From Pontederia crassipes (lineage: Eukaryota; Streptophyta; Magnoliopsida; Commelinales; Pontederiaceae): a stretch of DNA of 64,000 bases. The position numbers and the translations under genes were made by a program. Below are positions 47,615-60,801 of the stretch, piece after piece. Position 1 is the stretch's first letter, and the number at the start of each line of letters is the position of its first letter. The stretch lies in contig CM060194.1 in NCBI GenBank assembly GCA_030549335.1, positions 75,180,077-75,244,076 on the forward strand. The letters run 5' to 3'. Below the pieces are notes generated by a model. It saw nothing but the letters and a program-made list of their open reading frames with translations, was not told the DNA's origin and made no database searches.

Positions 47615-49861
47615 TGCCCTTTCCGCTCTTCTTTTCTTCCTCCAACCCTTTCTTCACCAGAACCTTGAAACAAATTCGCTCAAAACCACTCTTTTTTTCC
47701 CTAAAAGATAGGATTCAAAGCAGAATCAGGAGAACTCCCGTTTTTTCTCTTCAAAACGCTTAAAGGTGCCGCTTTGTTTCTGGCTTGCGGCTCCTATGAC
47801 CAAAAAGATCGGATTTTGGAAGAGTTCGTTTGCAAAAGCTTCTTCTTTTACTTGAATTTGGGAAGGGGTTGGTTTGTATCTAAAAACCAGGGTTGGCAGA
47901 CGGAGGCAAGGAATAGAGGAAGAAACGAGCCTCGGATTTGGGGTTATTGGTGGGTGGAGACTTGTCAGAGGAGCGAATAGGCAAGGGGAAGCGATGGATT
48001 TGGTCTCCTACAGCCGCCATTAGAGATGAGAACAAGGGTGGTGGTATTGACCTCTGCAGCAGCCTTTGGAAAATGGGAAGAGAACTGGAGGAGAGGAGGA
48101 GGGGGAGGAGAATTAATATAGTTTTATTTACTGCAGAAAAGGATTATAACGCAGTTTTGACTTTGTTCCAATTACTTTAAATGAATATTTTATGGTAATT
48201 ATTTTAATTATATAGCAGGTTAAATTGTACAATAAAAAATGTTTTTCGTGAAGGAGTCAATAACGATAAAAAAAATTATAACTTAAAACTAGAGATTAAA
48301 TGTAAAGACCAACAAGGCAACAACCCTTTAAACACCATGAATTATATATTATTTTATGATTATTTGGGGTTCTCACACGTTGATGATGACATTTTCAAAC
48401 TGGATTTTTTTCTTGTGCTAATACCTTCTTTAAAATAAATAAATAAAGTAGCAAGTTTTTGACCCTTTGATTGCAACAGGCGCCAAAAGTCAATGAGATT
48501 TTTGTGGATATCCACCTTAAACCATTTTTTGAGGTATTTAAGATATTTTTACTGGTTGGGAGTGGGTCAATAAGATCACTTTTAAAACAAAAACTTAATG
48601 TGTCACATTTTGCTCGTTGTATATCCACTTTAGGTAATGTTTGGCATAAATCTTTATTCTTGGTTTTTATGCACAAACAAAAAATTTTTTCTATTTTGTA
48701 TATCTATAATGATCAAAGACAGAATTATGTAATCATTATACTTTTTGTGTCGTTTTTCTTCTCAATTTTCTTTTCCAAACACTAGACTCGTAGCTTTATT
48801 CCGAAAATTTAGGGAGTTTCGTGACGCCATATATTATATTAATACCTATTGTATTATTCACATGTTTTGTCTGTTTGCTTCCTTAGGGATATAAAGCACC
48901 TCATCTTTCCAACAGCTGTAATGATGGTTGCCACCTTATATCACAAATAGCACATAAGTATTAATTATTGGTCACCTCTCATGATCAAAATGGACAATTT
49001 TTTTGTTAAAATTATAGTAAATGTAATTGGCCTACCCAAAAACTATTAACTACTATTGTAAAAGTTTGCATAGGAAAAATACTCTATCATTTTATCGCAT
49101 CAAATGTAATAAAAATATACCATTTGAGACTAAATAAATTAGTCATATTTGTTAACATGTGATCTTAGTTTTAATCACATTTACTATTTAATATATACTT
49201 TAAATTAATATATAATTATTTTAAGAATTTCTTAAGTATAACTATATTTTTTTCTCAAAACAAAAAGGAGAGTGCATTATATGATAACAGAAGACCAAGT
49301 ATGAACCCTAAAAGCTAAAGATTAACTATGAGATTAGACAATAATAAATCGCATGTTGAAAGTAAAGTTTAAAAGGTTAGTTGACAGCTTGGCATAGAGC
49401 TCCGGGTCCATTCAAATGGAACACAAAGAAAACCCACAAACTAAATCTAAATCATGAAAATTCCAATCAAGTGCATCGATTCGGGAGATAAACGTAAGTT
49501 TCTAATTTATTTTGTTATCTATGTAAAAGAATTATCACCAAAAATGTAATTATGGAAATGCTGGGGAGATACTGGAATTTATATGACATATTTCGCTCTT
49601 TTACAATTATAAACAATGATAAACTTTGCTTCATATAGAAAACGACGACCATTTAGTCTAATGTCGTTGCTAATTGTTATTTGCTAAGTAGAAATTAGTA
49701 ATAGGCGTTAATATTTTCCCTGGAAAACATTTCTCTTTATTTTTGAAAAAGCAGAAAAAACTTCATGTAATGAATATTTACTTGAATAAAAATTATACTT
49801 TTTTAAAAAAATCATGAAAAAAAATATATTTTCGTACTATCTAATATATATATATATGTGT
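47615..49861. other. Promoter of the E3 ligase gene and AT-rich spacer
   Basis: 47615-48120 is purine/pyrimidine-biased and likely 5' UTR and promoter of the minus-strand E3 gene. The rest is AT-rich. Open frames around 48395-48785 resemble no family I know. Confidence 0.4.
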
Positions 49862-50250
49862 GTGTGAATTTAATGCAAGCGTCAAACATTTTTCGTGTGA
49901 AGTACGTATTAAACGTCTTTACGCATACTTTTTCCTTATTATTTTTTATATTTTTTTTCATGAATAATTTAGAGGATCATTGATAATAATAAAAGATATT
50001 TTTAAAACGTAAAAACAAATATAAAACATGATTATATCTATTATAAAGGATAATAATGAGCATAAGTTCATAAAAATTTAAAAATGATAAATATAATTAT
50101 TATTGATGATTTGAATTGTGTTTTTGTTATCATCAATAATTCTATAAATTATTCATGAAGAAATATATCGAAAATTATAAAGGAAAGAATGTGTAAAACC
50201 GCTTGACACACGTTTGACACAGAAAATGCGATACCTATATTAAACCCTAC

Positions 50251-50255
<5 letters not shown>
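49862..50255. mobile_element. Inverted-repeat DNA element (long-TIR MITE)
   Basis: Sequence from about 49866 (GAATTTAATGC, GCGTCAAAC, then TTTCATGAATAATTTA at 49958) is mirrored in reverse complement down from about 50255, with TTCATGAATAATTTATAG on the other strand. The arms are about 170 bp, imperfect, and AT-rich. TA microsatellites flank both ends and hide any TSD. Confidence 0.6.

Positions 50256-50281
<26 letters not shown>
50252..50281. repeat. (TA)n microsatellite
   Basis: An uninterrupted TA run of about 30 bases. Confidence 0.9.
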
Positions 50282-50284
<3 letters not shown>

Positions 50285-53200
50285 GAGCCCCCTACATGCA
50301 TTAACCTTTTTCTTTAATTAGATTAGTTTTTTCTATGGATCTAATTAGATTACAATTAGAAAGACAGGAATGCGATCATAATCGATTCTAACTTATTTTT
50401 AATATAAGTTTTGGGGCCTAAAAGTCTAATGAATTTATCATTAGTGTTTCCATGTTAACCACAATTTGAGCTTCCTTTTTTTTGGAAAAAAATTATAAGC
50501 CTTCAATCCTAAGTCGCTGCTAAGCAGTCCATCACTAGGTTTATTTTAATTTAGCTTGACAAAGTAAAGAAAATGTAAATGTGCTTGATTCAGACGGTTA
50601 TTTATGCTTAAAAAATATTTCAAATTTGAATTTTTTTAATGCATAAATGCATATACTACATGCATGTTATGTTTGAGTTGTGCATGGGAGAATGTATACG
50701 TATTGCTTTATACTTGGCATGCCACAAAATACTACATACAAGCACTCTGCATTCTCTGATAAATTAATACCAAAAGACTTCTCGATGATTACATCTCAAA
50801 CATGGAGGATTAAAATTCTTCAACGCCTCGTCTTGTTCAGTTGCAAGGATAAAGAACAAACAAAAGGGAAATTACACACGCAAGCATCCAAATAAGCATG
50901 AATTACCTATTATTGGGAGAGAGAAAGTGTGTCTGTGTATTGTGTTCATGGCTGGAATGAAGCATTATGGATCTTGAACAAATTGTTCTTAGACATATAT
51001 GTCTTATGTACTCGATGAGTTCCCCGTATCAATAATTGCAGAACTAAAAATGTCTATGATTAATGTATTGTACCAAATGCTACGTGAATTAGAGAATCCA
51101 ACAAGAAATTTACCAGGCTGACCTCTCTCAGTTGGTGTGGGTCTCCATTAGGGCTCATCTTGAGAGCTTCCCTCATTGCCAAAAGTACTGTTCAAACTTT
51201 TCAGTAGAGCTCAGAAATTGTTAAGACTGGTCCTGCAATATGTGCTTGTAGTTTACGCTCAGATGGCTTGTAACAGTTAATATATACTTAGAGACAATGG
51301 ATCAGTGATTAAGCATACATAAACCTAAACGAACCAGTGAACTAAAGAAAGAAAGAAAATTTAAGAATAATCCGTCCAAAACCTTGGTTTCTGTTGATTG
51401 ACAGATTTGGGCTGGTTCAAGTTATTGTTATAGTTATTAAACACTGGCATTGAATGACATAATACAACTCTACCAATGGAGTCTCTATATACCCTTCAAA
51501 TTAAAATTAAGAAAGAAAAAAAAGTCATGTACCTTTAAGCAAACTGTGTTTTTATTCTATCCAGTGGACTAATATCTTATTAACTGGCTATCATTACAAC
51601 TCCTAATAGGTAATGGTTCTTTTTAAAAGAAAAATAAAATGCAACAAACTTGCACTTTAATCAAACTTTCTTTTGTATAAGTTAAGACCTCAAACATATA
51701 TCTGTCACAATCAGAATTTGAATCCACCATCTTGATATATATATATAAAAGGAAAAAAGAAAAAGCAAGCGATTGGTGTTGAATGAATATAGTATTAGAC
51801 TTTGCGTTTGAATACACAGAGAGAGAGAGAGGGAGGAAAGGTTGGGTGTAAAGTTAGACAGCATTCCAATTGGTGGAGGCAACAAAAAAGTTTAATCCAC
51901 AATATCCATCATTCCATGTCCTTTTCGAGTGGCTGAGTGTATCATGCATGGTGTTTTTTTTCCCCCACGAAACCATGAGTGGGTTTCTTGTGCTGTTCAA
52001 GGACCCCGCCATCATGAGGGCTGTGCTGTGTGGTGTGTTGCAGCTGCCTGCTTGCTTGCCCAATTGCCCTCCTTTCTTCCCCGTTCGATAGAATGAAACC
52101 CACATCATCCACGCCCCCAACGGCCTGACATCATGTCCACCTGATCTGATTCAAACTCCTGTTCAATGCCTCTGTCATTAGGGTCGTCATCAAGCTTGGA
52201 TCCCATCCCTGTAACGGCGGGTAAAGATCTCAGCTAGTTTCATGTATTGGACCAAAGTAAATCTTATCATACAACAAACATTACAACAACATTCTTTTTA
52301 TTCTTACACAAGTTGTTCTGACCAGAGTTCGCAGTTTTCTGCTAATACATCTGTTTAGCCACTGTTTTTTCCCCCCAACAGAAGCTGTCTGCTAACGTAA
52401 TCATATATCAAAAGTCTAGAAGATGACGAGATATTTGATCAATTCAGGAGCGTGTCATTTTTGCACAAGTAAATGGCAAGAACAGGAAGGAAGGAAGGGG
52501 TTATTAATCCAATCAGCCTACGATTTAGCTTTTGCTGTATCGTTCTGTAGTCAAAGGACGCTGAATAAACAAAGAAACAGAGTCCCCATGCATTGCTCCA
52601 GTCATATCGCTATCTGCAACATGAGAAATGGACAGTCATTCATTTGTTTGATAGTTACACACACAAAAAAAAGTCCAAACTTATCTAATAGCAGTGCCAT
52701 AGGTACAGGACAGCCTGGGCAGAATAGTTGAGGAAAATAAATAAGAGTATTAATCAGAAACCTTTCAAACCTGTCATTCTCACCCATCTTTAAATCAGTA
52801 ATAATCCATTATCATGTGCAAAGGCAATTAGTTGTGCTTCCTATTTCTACTGGCCTGATCCAAATTTGTAGTTAATCGCCAGCACATCTTGCCACCAATT
52901 AAGAATGAATGTGGACCATATCCTGGGTCCTGTAAGGACATGCCGAGGCCTGTCTACCTTGGTAAGCTGATCCTTTTGTCCACTTATGACTTTACTATGT
53001 CTTAATCCACCATGAGCCATGCTCTCATGCCATGGTCACTTTAATATATTGGATAATCCACTGGAGTTCACCTATATTAATGCCACTGTTTGCACCACAA
53101 TATTCTTGCCTTAACAGTGGTGTTCATTGGAGAAAAAGAAAAAGATGCACTTCCCAATGATCTCTAGCACAAATTCAAAGTATTCCTTTCTGGGTGCAGT

Positions 53201-55384
53201 CATGGCCATCAAAGTTACTGACCATGCACCACCATATTGCTCGTGTGCCAACCATCGAATGAGACTTTCAAGAGAGACGCCCAAAGGCATTGCCCACTTA
53301 GAACTTTTCTGGGGGAATATTGCCATTGTAGTTAATTGTCAATTTCAGCATCCAAATTTATGCTGCCACCGCAGGACCATAGGATTCCATTCAAAGCTGC
53401 GATTTAATCTTCAATGATTCTGTTGATGATCTTATCCTAACATGTGTAGACATCCAAATCCCACAATTATCAAGAATAAGAGATCAGAATAGTCTGCAAT
53501 GCACAAGATAATCTGCTATACATGGAACTTTTCAATATCCACATGACTGCAGGATCAAAACTATAATCTCCATGAAACAGAATACCGATAGATTTAATTT
53601 CTTTTGGCATTATGGAGATGGTCTAAGATCTATCACAAAATACAATTTAGAGTTGGAATAAGATAGCCCAACTTTGCTCTCTCCAATACATTCTTTTTCC
53701 TTGATGAGCATTTTTTCCTGCAATTTTTCAACGGTCAGCGCCCCTCTTGGACTTTGTTTTTGAGTTTTTTTCCAATAAGTGGACAAGGAAATGTCGACAT
53801 AACATGAAGTATCATGTATTGTTTTGTGTGAAGTGATTGGGTCAACAAAGTAACAATATATGCATATAATATTGCTCACAAAGTTGGATTGCGAAATTAG
53901 ATTAAGCGAGTGCATCTATGCACGTGTACGAGATGTCTTTATCCCGTGACCAAGTTGTGATTAGGACAAAATAATTTCTTGTCATCACACTCGATAAGCA
54001 TGTCGAAAATAATTGACTAAAGATAATGATCTTAATATATGTGCGTTTACGTGTATAAATAGAATGGTACAGTAGCATCAGCTGCATATAATCTTTAAAT
54101 TTACTCCTTTTCTGGAAGTCGTAGCTAATAATTTAGGTTATGGGACATCCTTGAGGTAGGAACTAGGAAGGCATAAGATTCAAAGTTGGGGGTTGCCCTT
54201 TCTTAGCTGATAAAGTTGAACAAATCTCGCTTTGCAAAGATACTCCATTAACTGTTAAAAAGGTAGGTGCATTTGATGAGATTCTCGCACATGCATTATG
54301 GCTGTTGTACCATGTAGACATAAATCTATGAGCACACATGTACCTGTACCAGTATCACTTTGTAGTGCTAGAAAGTTACAAAACCTGACCCAAATTATTC
54401 CCTTAAATCGTTACATGAAAAATATGAGTATACGTGCTATCATCGTGAGAACTTGAGATGCAGTTTAAAATGTATATTTTGGGGGTTCTTAGCACTTGCA
54501 ATTGTTTTCCACAGAGGCAGTTAAGACTGTCTTCAGAAAGAAAGCCAAGGCCTACTCAAAGATCATGACATGAAGTAGGGGACATCTGATTCCAGTACCA
54601 TGATGCTCACAGCTTAAATCATCACAAGGGAGGGGTAGGGAAAAGTGGAAGATGGTTTCATAGAGTTCTATTCTATACAATCATCAAGCACCATGAGCTA
54701 TGGCCCCCAGGCAGCTACATGTTTTTTTTCTAATCTTTGTGAAAATTTTGCTGGTCCCCCTTTTTTCGTAAAGCTCCCTCCTTTATAAAGCCTGCCCTAC
54801 AACTTTTATGTTGACTTGCCCCATAAAGCCTGTCATGCTCTCTCTCTCTCTCTCATGCAGTTGTGCCAAGGGCAGAGGAAAGAGAAAGGAGAACTTGGAG
54901 AATGGAGAGAGACCAAACATAATTCCAAATGCTTTTAAATAAGGGACTGTGCTTTGTAGCAGATGGTTGTCCACTCATGGAGTCATAGGGTGTCATTTAG
55001 CTCCGCACCATCCTCCTCTCACCTCCTTCATTGGCCTCACCAGTCACCACACACACACAATTGACATCCAAAGTGTTTTCAAGCACATATGCTCTCAAAA
55101 GCAGGAGGGAGGTTGAAACTTGAAAGGCAACACCGTAAACTTGGTCCCTTGGGGCTTATCTCATGTCCCCTTGTGGAGAGGAGAATAATTTACTCGGCGA
55201 GAACAGAGACACTGCTTTCTCCTTTTTAAAGGAGGGTCTCTTTATGAGGCCTAAATTTGAGTGGGAATAGCAAGCTCCACTGATGTGTTGTTATGGCACT
55301 GCGCATCTTCAAATTGATCTTTAGCCATAGACCACTGTTCACTGGGTATCTCATGTGTATTTTATCTGTGTGTGTGTGAACCTG

Positions 55385-55388
<4 letters not shown>
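50282..55388. other. Gene-poor region with no firm gene
   Basis: About 5 kb in which no known protein was recognised on either strand. Moderately complex sequence near 51100-51190 and 51850-53400 could belong to non-coding transcripts. A TTTATAAAG box at 54782 followed by a CT tract (54838-54853) could be a core promoter, but nothing coding follows. Confidence 0.35.

Positions 55389-55425
<37 letters not shown>
55389..55425. repeat. (AG)n microsatellite
   Basis: A run of about 18 AG units. A matching CT tract lies at 54838-54853. Confidence 0.9.
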
Positions 55426-55429
<4 letters not shown>

Positions 55430-55895
55430 CACAATTCAACCCTGACTTGCACCAAAGAAGAACCCCACACGAACCCACAAATAACAGCACTGTCTCGCTG
55501 TCTCTGGTTATGGCTTTGATGCTCAAGTCACTTGCGAACTAATTTTCCAACCACCAACATTAATTGTGTCTGCTCTTTGGACTCACCTAATTATATCAAT
55601 ACAAGAACTTTTTTTTTTCTTCGAGATTGTTCAAATCCAGCCCCTTCATAATTATCATGCATCCATTAGAAGAAAGTATGAAGAAAAATTTCAAAAATAA
55701 ATTGGAATTAATGTAATGTTGAGTGTATGTCTATAAATAATACACTTAAATAATTAATCAATCTAAATTCACCACCGCTCGACATTTTTTCAGAAAAGAA
55801 GATACTTTAAAGGCACATTAATTCGTATACATTAATCTCTAAAGTGTTATATAATGTAAAGATAAAATGATCGCATAACAAAGAATAAAGAATGG

Positions 55896-56147
55896 TATTA
55901 AGATTTTGAGAAGTTGCGTTGCAACAAGTTTTGCGTGATTTATCTTGTACTTTTCTTACAGCCACCGACTTGTAATTGGTCAGGAGCACTGCCTCAAATT
56001 GAGGCCACGCAAACCGAGTCATATTAAGATTTTGAGAAGTTGCGTTGCAACAAGTTTTGCGTGATTTATCTTGTACTTTTCTTACAGCCACCGACTTGTA
56101 ATTGGTCAGAAGCACTGCCTCAAATTGAGGCCACGCAAACCGAGTCA
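55896..56147. repeat. 126-bp tandem duplication
   Basis: Units 55896-56021 and 56022-56147 are almost identical (one G/A change seen, in TCAGGAGC against TCAGAAGC). On the minus strand the frame is open across both units (MTRFAWPQFEAVLLTNYKSV in each) because 126 is a multiple of three. The peptide is not recognised. Confidence 0.92.
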
Positions 56148-56565
56148 TATAAAGCGGCTATCGCGAAGAAACATTGCATAATTAAACCTACTGCAAACTG
56201 TTATCTTTCGTTCTCGCCAACTTAATACGCGTCTTGTAACAAGCAATCTATATTTGTCTTCCAACAATTAGCCAATTAATTACAGGCTGCCCATGACCAA
56301 ATGTCTGATACCAAAAATGCCTGCATTAGCCTTCAATCAATAGGATGTAATCCACATTATTTGAATGCTTACAATACATTAAAGCGGAACAGCTGCAAAT
56401 TGGATACCATTTCCAATTTTCAATTGTCTAATAGAGCCAAAGAGCCGGATGAGATTGAAGAATTACTTGGATTTGGCTTCCATGTCAGCAGACGGTGGGG
56501 GATTTAAGGCATGCGCAGTTGCAGCCCACACGCCGTTATTCAAAGTTAGAAATCAGCTAAACTTT

Positions 56566-57338
56566 GGGTAAATTACACTAAATGCCTTTCAACTTTCACT
56601 TCAGTCTTGTTTTTCAACTTCACTTTGCAACAGAGATGTCCTCCATCTTTTAATTCATTTCACCTGATGCCCTCTTTATTTGAGATAGACGATTTTCCGA
56701 TCGTCGAGCTGACGTGGCACACACATGACGCTGACAGGACATTTTTTTCTCTACGCGCTGACGTGGCAATATTAAAAAAATAAAAATATTAATTAAAAAA
56801 TAAAAAAAATTTGTCACGCGTGAGGTGGGGGGTCCGACCCCTCCAACCTCGCCGGCATCTCGCGCGAGACGCCGACAAGGAGGCAGTGGCAGGAGAAGGG
56901 GGGCTTCGACCCCCTTCGCGACCTCGCCGGTCGCCGACGAGGTCGCAGAGGGGGGCGAGGACCCCCTTCGTCTCGCGCGCCGACGACGGGAGAAGGGGGC
57001 CTCGACCCCCCTTCTCCCGCTGCTGCCTTCTCGTCGGCGTCTCGCGTGAGATGTCAGCGAGGTTGGAAGGGTGGGAACCCCACCTCACGCGTGGCAATTT
57101 TTTATTTTTTAATTAATATTTTTATTTTTTTAATATTACCACGTCAGCGCGTAGAGAAGGAAAAAATGTCCTGTCAGCGTCACGTGTGTGCCTCGTCAGC
57201 TCGATGATCGAAAAACCGTCTATCTCAGGTAAAGAGAGCATCGGGTGAAATGAATTAAAAGATGGAGGACATCTCTGTTACAAAGTGAAGTTGAAGGACA
57301 AGACTGAGCAAAAGTAAAAGTTGAAGAGTAATTTACCC
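56566..57338. mobile_element. Foldback Mutator-like element, 773 bp, 10-bp TSD
   Basis: The ends GGGTAAATTAC and its complement (GTAATTTACCC) lead into inverted arms of about 250-380 bp that match through GAGATGTCCTCCATC, ATTCATTTCACC and CGCTGACGTGG. The middle is GC-rich and also palindromic. GCTAAACTTT at 56556-56565 and 57339-57348 is a 10-bp target-site duplication, close to the 9 bp of Mutator-like elements. There is no transposase, so it is non-autonomous. Open frames within it are by-products of GC-rich sequence. Confidence 0.88.
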
Positions 57339-57348
57339 GCTAAACTTT

Positions 57349-59384
57349 CTAGAAGTGTATTATTTTTATTGCACTTGTAGACCTGCCAAGATGAGACGCA
57401 CGTGCCTCAAAATGTCACGGCCTTCGCCGGAATAATCCATTCTTTCAAAGAGCAGGAAGGAATTGCCGTGCTACACGTGTCACATTTTATACGATAAAAT
57501 CCCCAGCAGCAAAGACGGCGTGATTATGTCGACTTGTCAAGGCGTGGATTTGATCATTATATAAGAGTTTGGAAAAGGTTGATTGGACCAAGTTCAATTT
57601 CTTGAATCATTAATGTAATTAATTACTTGTTTAAAATTTTTGGAAACGTCAGATAAATCGTGTGCTGACTGGGTAGTATGTTCAAGAAAATAATAATACA
57701 CGCTTCCAATGACAAATTCGTATGCCCAAAGGTCCACAAATTGCTTCTCTTTTTAATTAAGATGATACAAATCGGTATAAAACCAACGCATTGTGGATTT
57801 CTTAATCCACTAGAAGGATGCCATGCCAGAAACATCACATGGCATGAAACGTCCCGTAAGAGTGTCGAGACCTGTCTAAATACAATAAAAGGAGAATAAA
57901 AGATCAAGCTACTTCCCCTACCGACAAGAAACGATTTAGTTTTTTAAGGTTCGATCCTGAAGAAATATAACCCGAGAATGTGTGAATTTAGAGTTTGAGT
58001 ATTAGCATCAATTTTTGCTACGGTTCGTGAGTCGTGACAGACTACTGAATAGCAAATTTTAATGGAATGGAAACAACGGCTAATCAAGTTTTAATTGGTC
58101 AGCATTTAGTGGTCAATGTAGTAAAATTCCATGTCAAAATCAACCTAACATACAATCTAAACTTATGAGGTTGTTACTTGGTAGGATCTTACCATATTAG
58201 TAAAATTTATTGTTTTGAATAAAAAAATAAAAATAAAAACTTTCAGTTAATTTAATTTAATTACATATGTTAAAATTTTAATATCTTATAATAATTCAAT
58301 ATTATTAATTTAACTTTATATTATTTTTCATTAAAATTGCATTATATCATTACGTATATTGATAAATATACCATTATTTAATTAAAAAACATTATATACT
58401 TCGTCAAAATCAATATTATATATTCTTGTTCTAATATTATTTTAAAAAGTAATGTTTGTATATAAACATATATTTTAAATTTCTTTTATATTAAAGAATA
58501 TTTTTTACATAGAATGGGAATTTATGATCAGCAATCCCATTATACGATCCTCCAAACACTTTCCAATCCTATCTGACAAAGGGGTCCTCAGAACCTTGAT
58601 TGCATTCAACCAACAAAATGAAATGGAAACATCTCCGGAATCACAACTTCCCTATCGGAAACTAGAGCACAAATAACTGAATCTTATAGCAAAAATTTTT
58701 TTGCATTGACAGAACAAGAAATAGGTACTCGTAACATATCTTGAGAGAAAATAAATCCCTCCATGTCATAGCATCTATAGGTATAAGGTGTTGCATAAGC
58801 TCAAGCAGAAAATATTACACAAATTTGGTTCCTGCCAGTTCCAAACGAAATAAAGGACATGATGCAAATGAATAATCTATTAAACAAGTGGAGTTAATAA
58901 AGTAACATTACGGACTTAAAAAGGAAAAAGAATTTGATGACATTTCGGGCTAGTTTGAAAATATTAAGATGCAAAAAGTCAATCAACAAAAGAAAACCAA
59001 TATCATTTCAAAATTCAACTTTAGGAGTAGAAAGATATGGTTTTCTCACACATCTTGAACTGAAATCAGAACAGAGGGCACGAATCATTACGATATGCAT
59101 ATGCTACAAGCGGCATAAAAGTGGAAAGTAAAACATATTAACTGTCCACCCAAACCATCTGTGTTGATTCAAATGTAAATGACTTCATTAAGTTTGAAGC
59201 TACATGGATTTTGATTTTAGTACTGTAGAAACAGATGAGAATGAGGTACCATATGAAACGCTGTCAAAACAACATAAAGTAATAGCCTCGAAATATTCTG
59301 ACAGTTTGAACAAGAAGCAAGCTAACAAAACCCTGAAGGAAACAACTCAATAAGATCGGTTTGAGAACTAAACGGTTTATGAAA
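57349..59384. other. AT-rich spacer and RPL21 3' flank
   Basis: No convincing gene. The RPL21 3' UTR occupies roughly the last 120 bases. 58200-58500 is extremely AT-rich. Confidence 0.45.
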
Positions 59385-60640
59385 TTAATAACCACCCTTG
59401 AGATCGTTGACCACATCATAAGGAATTGGTGTAACTGTCTCCAGTGTAGCACCTTCAACCATGAAACCAGGCTTTGGACCCTCTGGCTGACGCTTGGTGC
59501 TGATGATCTCACCACGTGCTTTTGCTTCAGCCTTGAGTTGGTCATTTTTCTTCACCCTGAGACGGAAGTCCTCTTGGCACCTTGAAGGTTGGACGTGCTC
59601 TACACGAACATGGATTCTCTTCCTAATGATACGATTACCAACCTAAAATATACCAAAATCTAATTATCAGCTTGATAGTTCAGTTATTTGATCAGAAAAT
59701 ATCAGTTATAAATAATTGCATATCTGCAAAACACGAGGGACCTTTAAAGTCAGGGTTCAACAAGTTGTCAAAAGACAAAAAATTGTAGAAAACAGATAAA
59801 GGTTACATTTGTGCATAGATAGCAGCAATGACATTAAGTAACACGGGAAAAGGGAATTAATATTCAGATTCATCATATCACTGATATCACTCAGGGAAAA
59901 ATTAACATCTCTAAAAGTACATAGCATGGTTTCTAAGCTTCGCAGAACAATTAAACCAGAGCACACAAGATGCATAACATAAGCAATAAGGATATTTTGG
60001 ATACAATACAGAGAAGCATGACTTTGCATGCAGATGACAAGTACGGTTCATTATGTCGACATTCATTTTCGCATTATTACTACTAAACTTGCAAATCTAA
60101 CTCATAAAAGGTGTGTGCACTTTTATACATATAATGAGGCATAAATGTTATATCACGATCATGAAGCTGAAAAATAGGCAACGCTCAAGTAACATAACTC
60201 GTGCACATCACATCAATCCATCATGTTCTTATGTAGGCTACCAGGAGCTATTCTAAAGAAATAATGTGCTAATACATGAAATTTAATATATATATACAAA
60301 CGACTAAACCGGATTGCTAAAAAAGCAGATCCGGCAACACATCAGCCATCAAAGAGATATTTATGGAGAAATATACGGAGAAAAAGAAACAGAAAAAATG
60401 GACCTGCTTGTTAATTTCGACACCGATTGCGCGCTTCGTTACGTTCCATACGCGGCCAGTGCGACCGTGGTAGAACTTGTGCGGCATCCCCTTGTGGACG
60501 GCGCCATTCACCTTGACATCCACATAGTCGCCGATCTTGTACGTACGCAGGTACGTCGTCAGCGGGATGTAACCCTTCTTCCTGAAGGGACGCGCGAAGA
60601 GATCGCGAGTCCGCGACCGGAGACCGTGTCCCGCCGGCAT
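59385..60640 (-). CDS. RPL21: 60S ribosomal protein L21 (eL21)
   Basis: Two minus-strand exons, 60640-60404 and 59642-59385, join in phase 0 to 164 residues, the usual plant length. The protein begins [20 protein letters not shown], contains [20 protein letters not shown] and [20 protein letters not shown], and ends VVNDLKGGY, all typical of eL21. eL21 is a structural protein of the large cytosolic subunit. The intron (761 bp) splits after NKQ. The promoter carries a telo-box and TGGGCT site II motifs, the common pair in plant ribosomal-protein genes. All key blocks are intact, so the gene is very likely active. Confidence 0.97.
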
Positions 60641-60727
60641 TTTCTTCTTCTCCTCTCCTCCGCCGCCGCCGCTTCTCCCCGCCCCAAGATGGCGGACTCA
60701 CCAGAAATGTGTGAAAGAGGGGATTGC

Positions 60728-60735
60728 TAGGGTTT
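60728..60735 (-). promoter_or_regulatory. telo-box in RPL21 promoter/leader
   Basis: AAACCCTA on the minus strand, 88 bp upstream of the RPL21 start codon. Confidence 0.7.
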
Positions 60736-60801
60736 CTGGGGAACTACTACTTAAGTAGCGGGCGAGGCAGATGCTAATTGGGTTGGACCCACTTGATTGG
60801 A

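Noticed and set aside
47333..47763. Plus-strand open frames of 70-125 residues
   Set aside because: They are antisense to exon 1 and the leader of the RING/VWA E3 gene.
56789..57116. Long overlapping open frames on both strands with Arg/Pro-rich products
   Set aside because: They lie in the palindromic GC-rich core of the foldback element and have no protein homology by eye.
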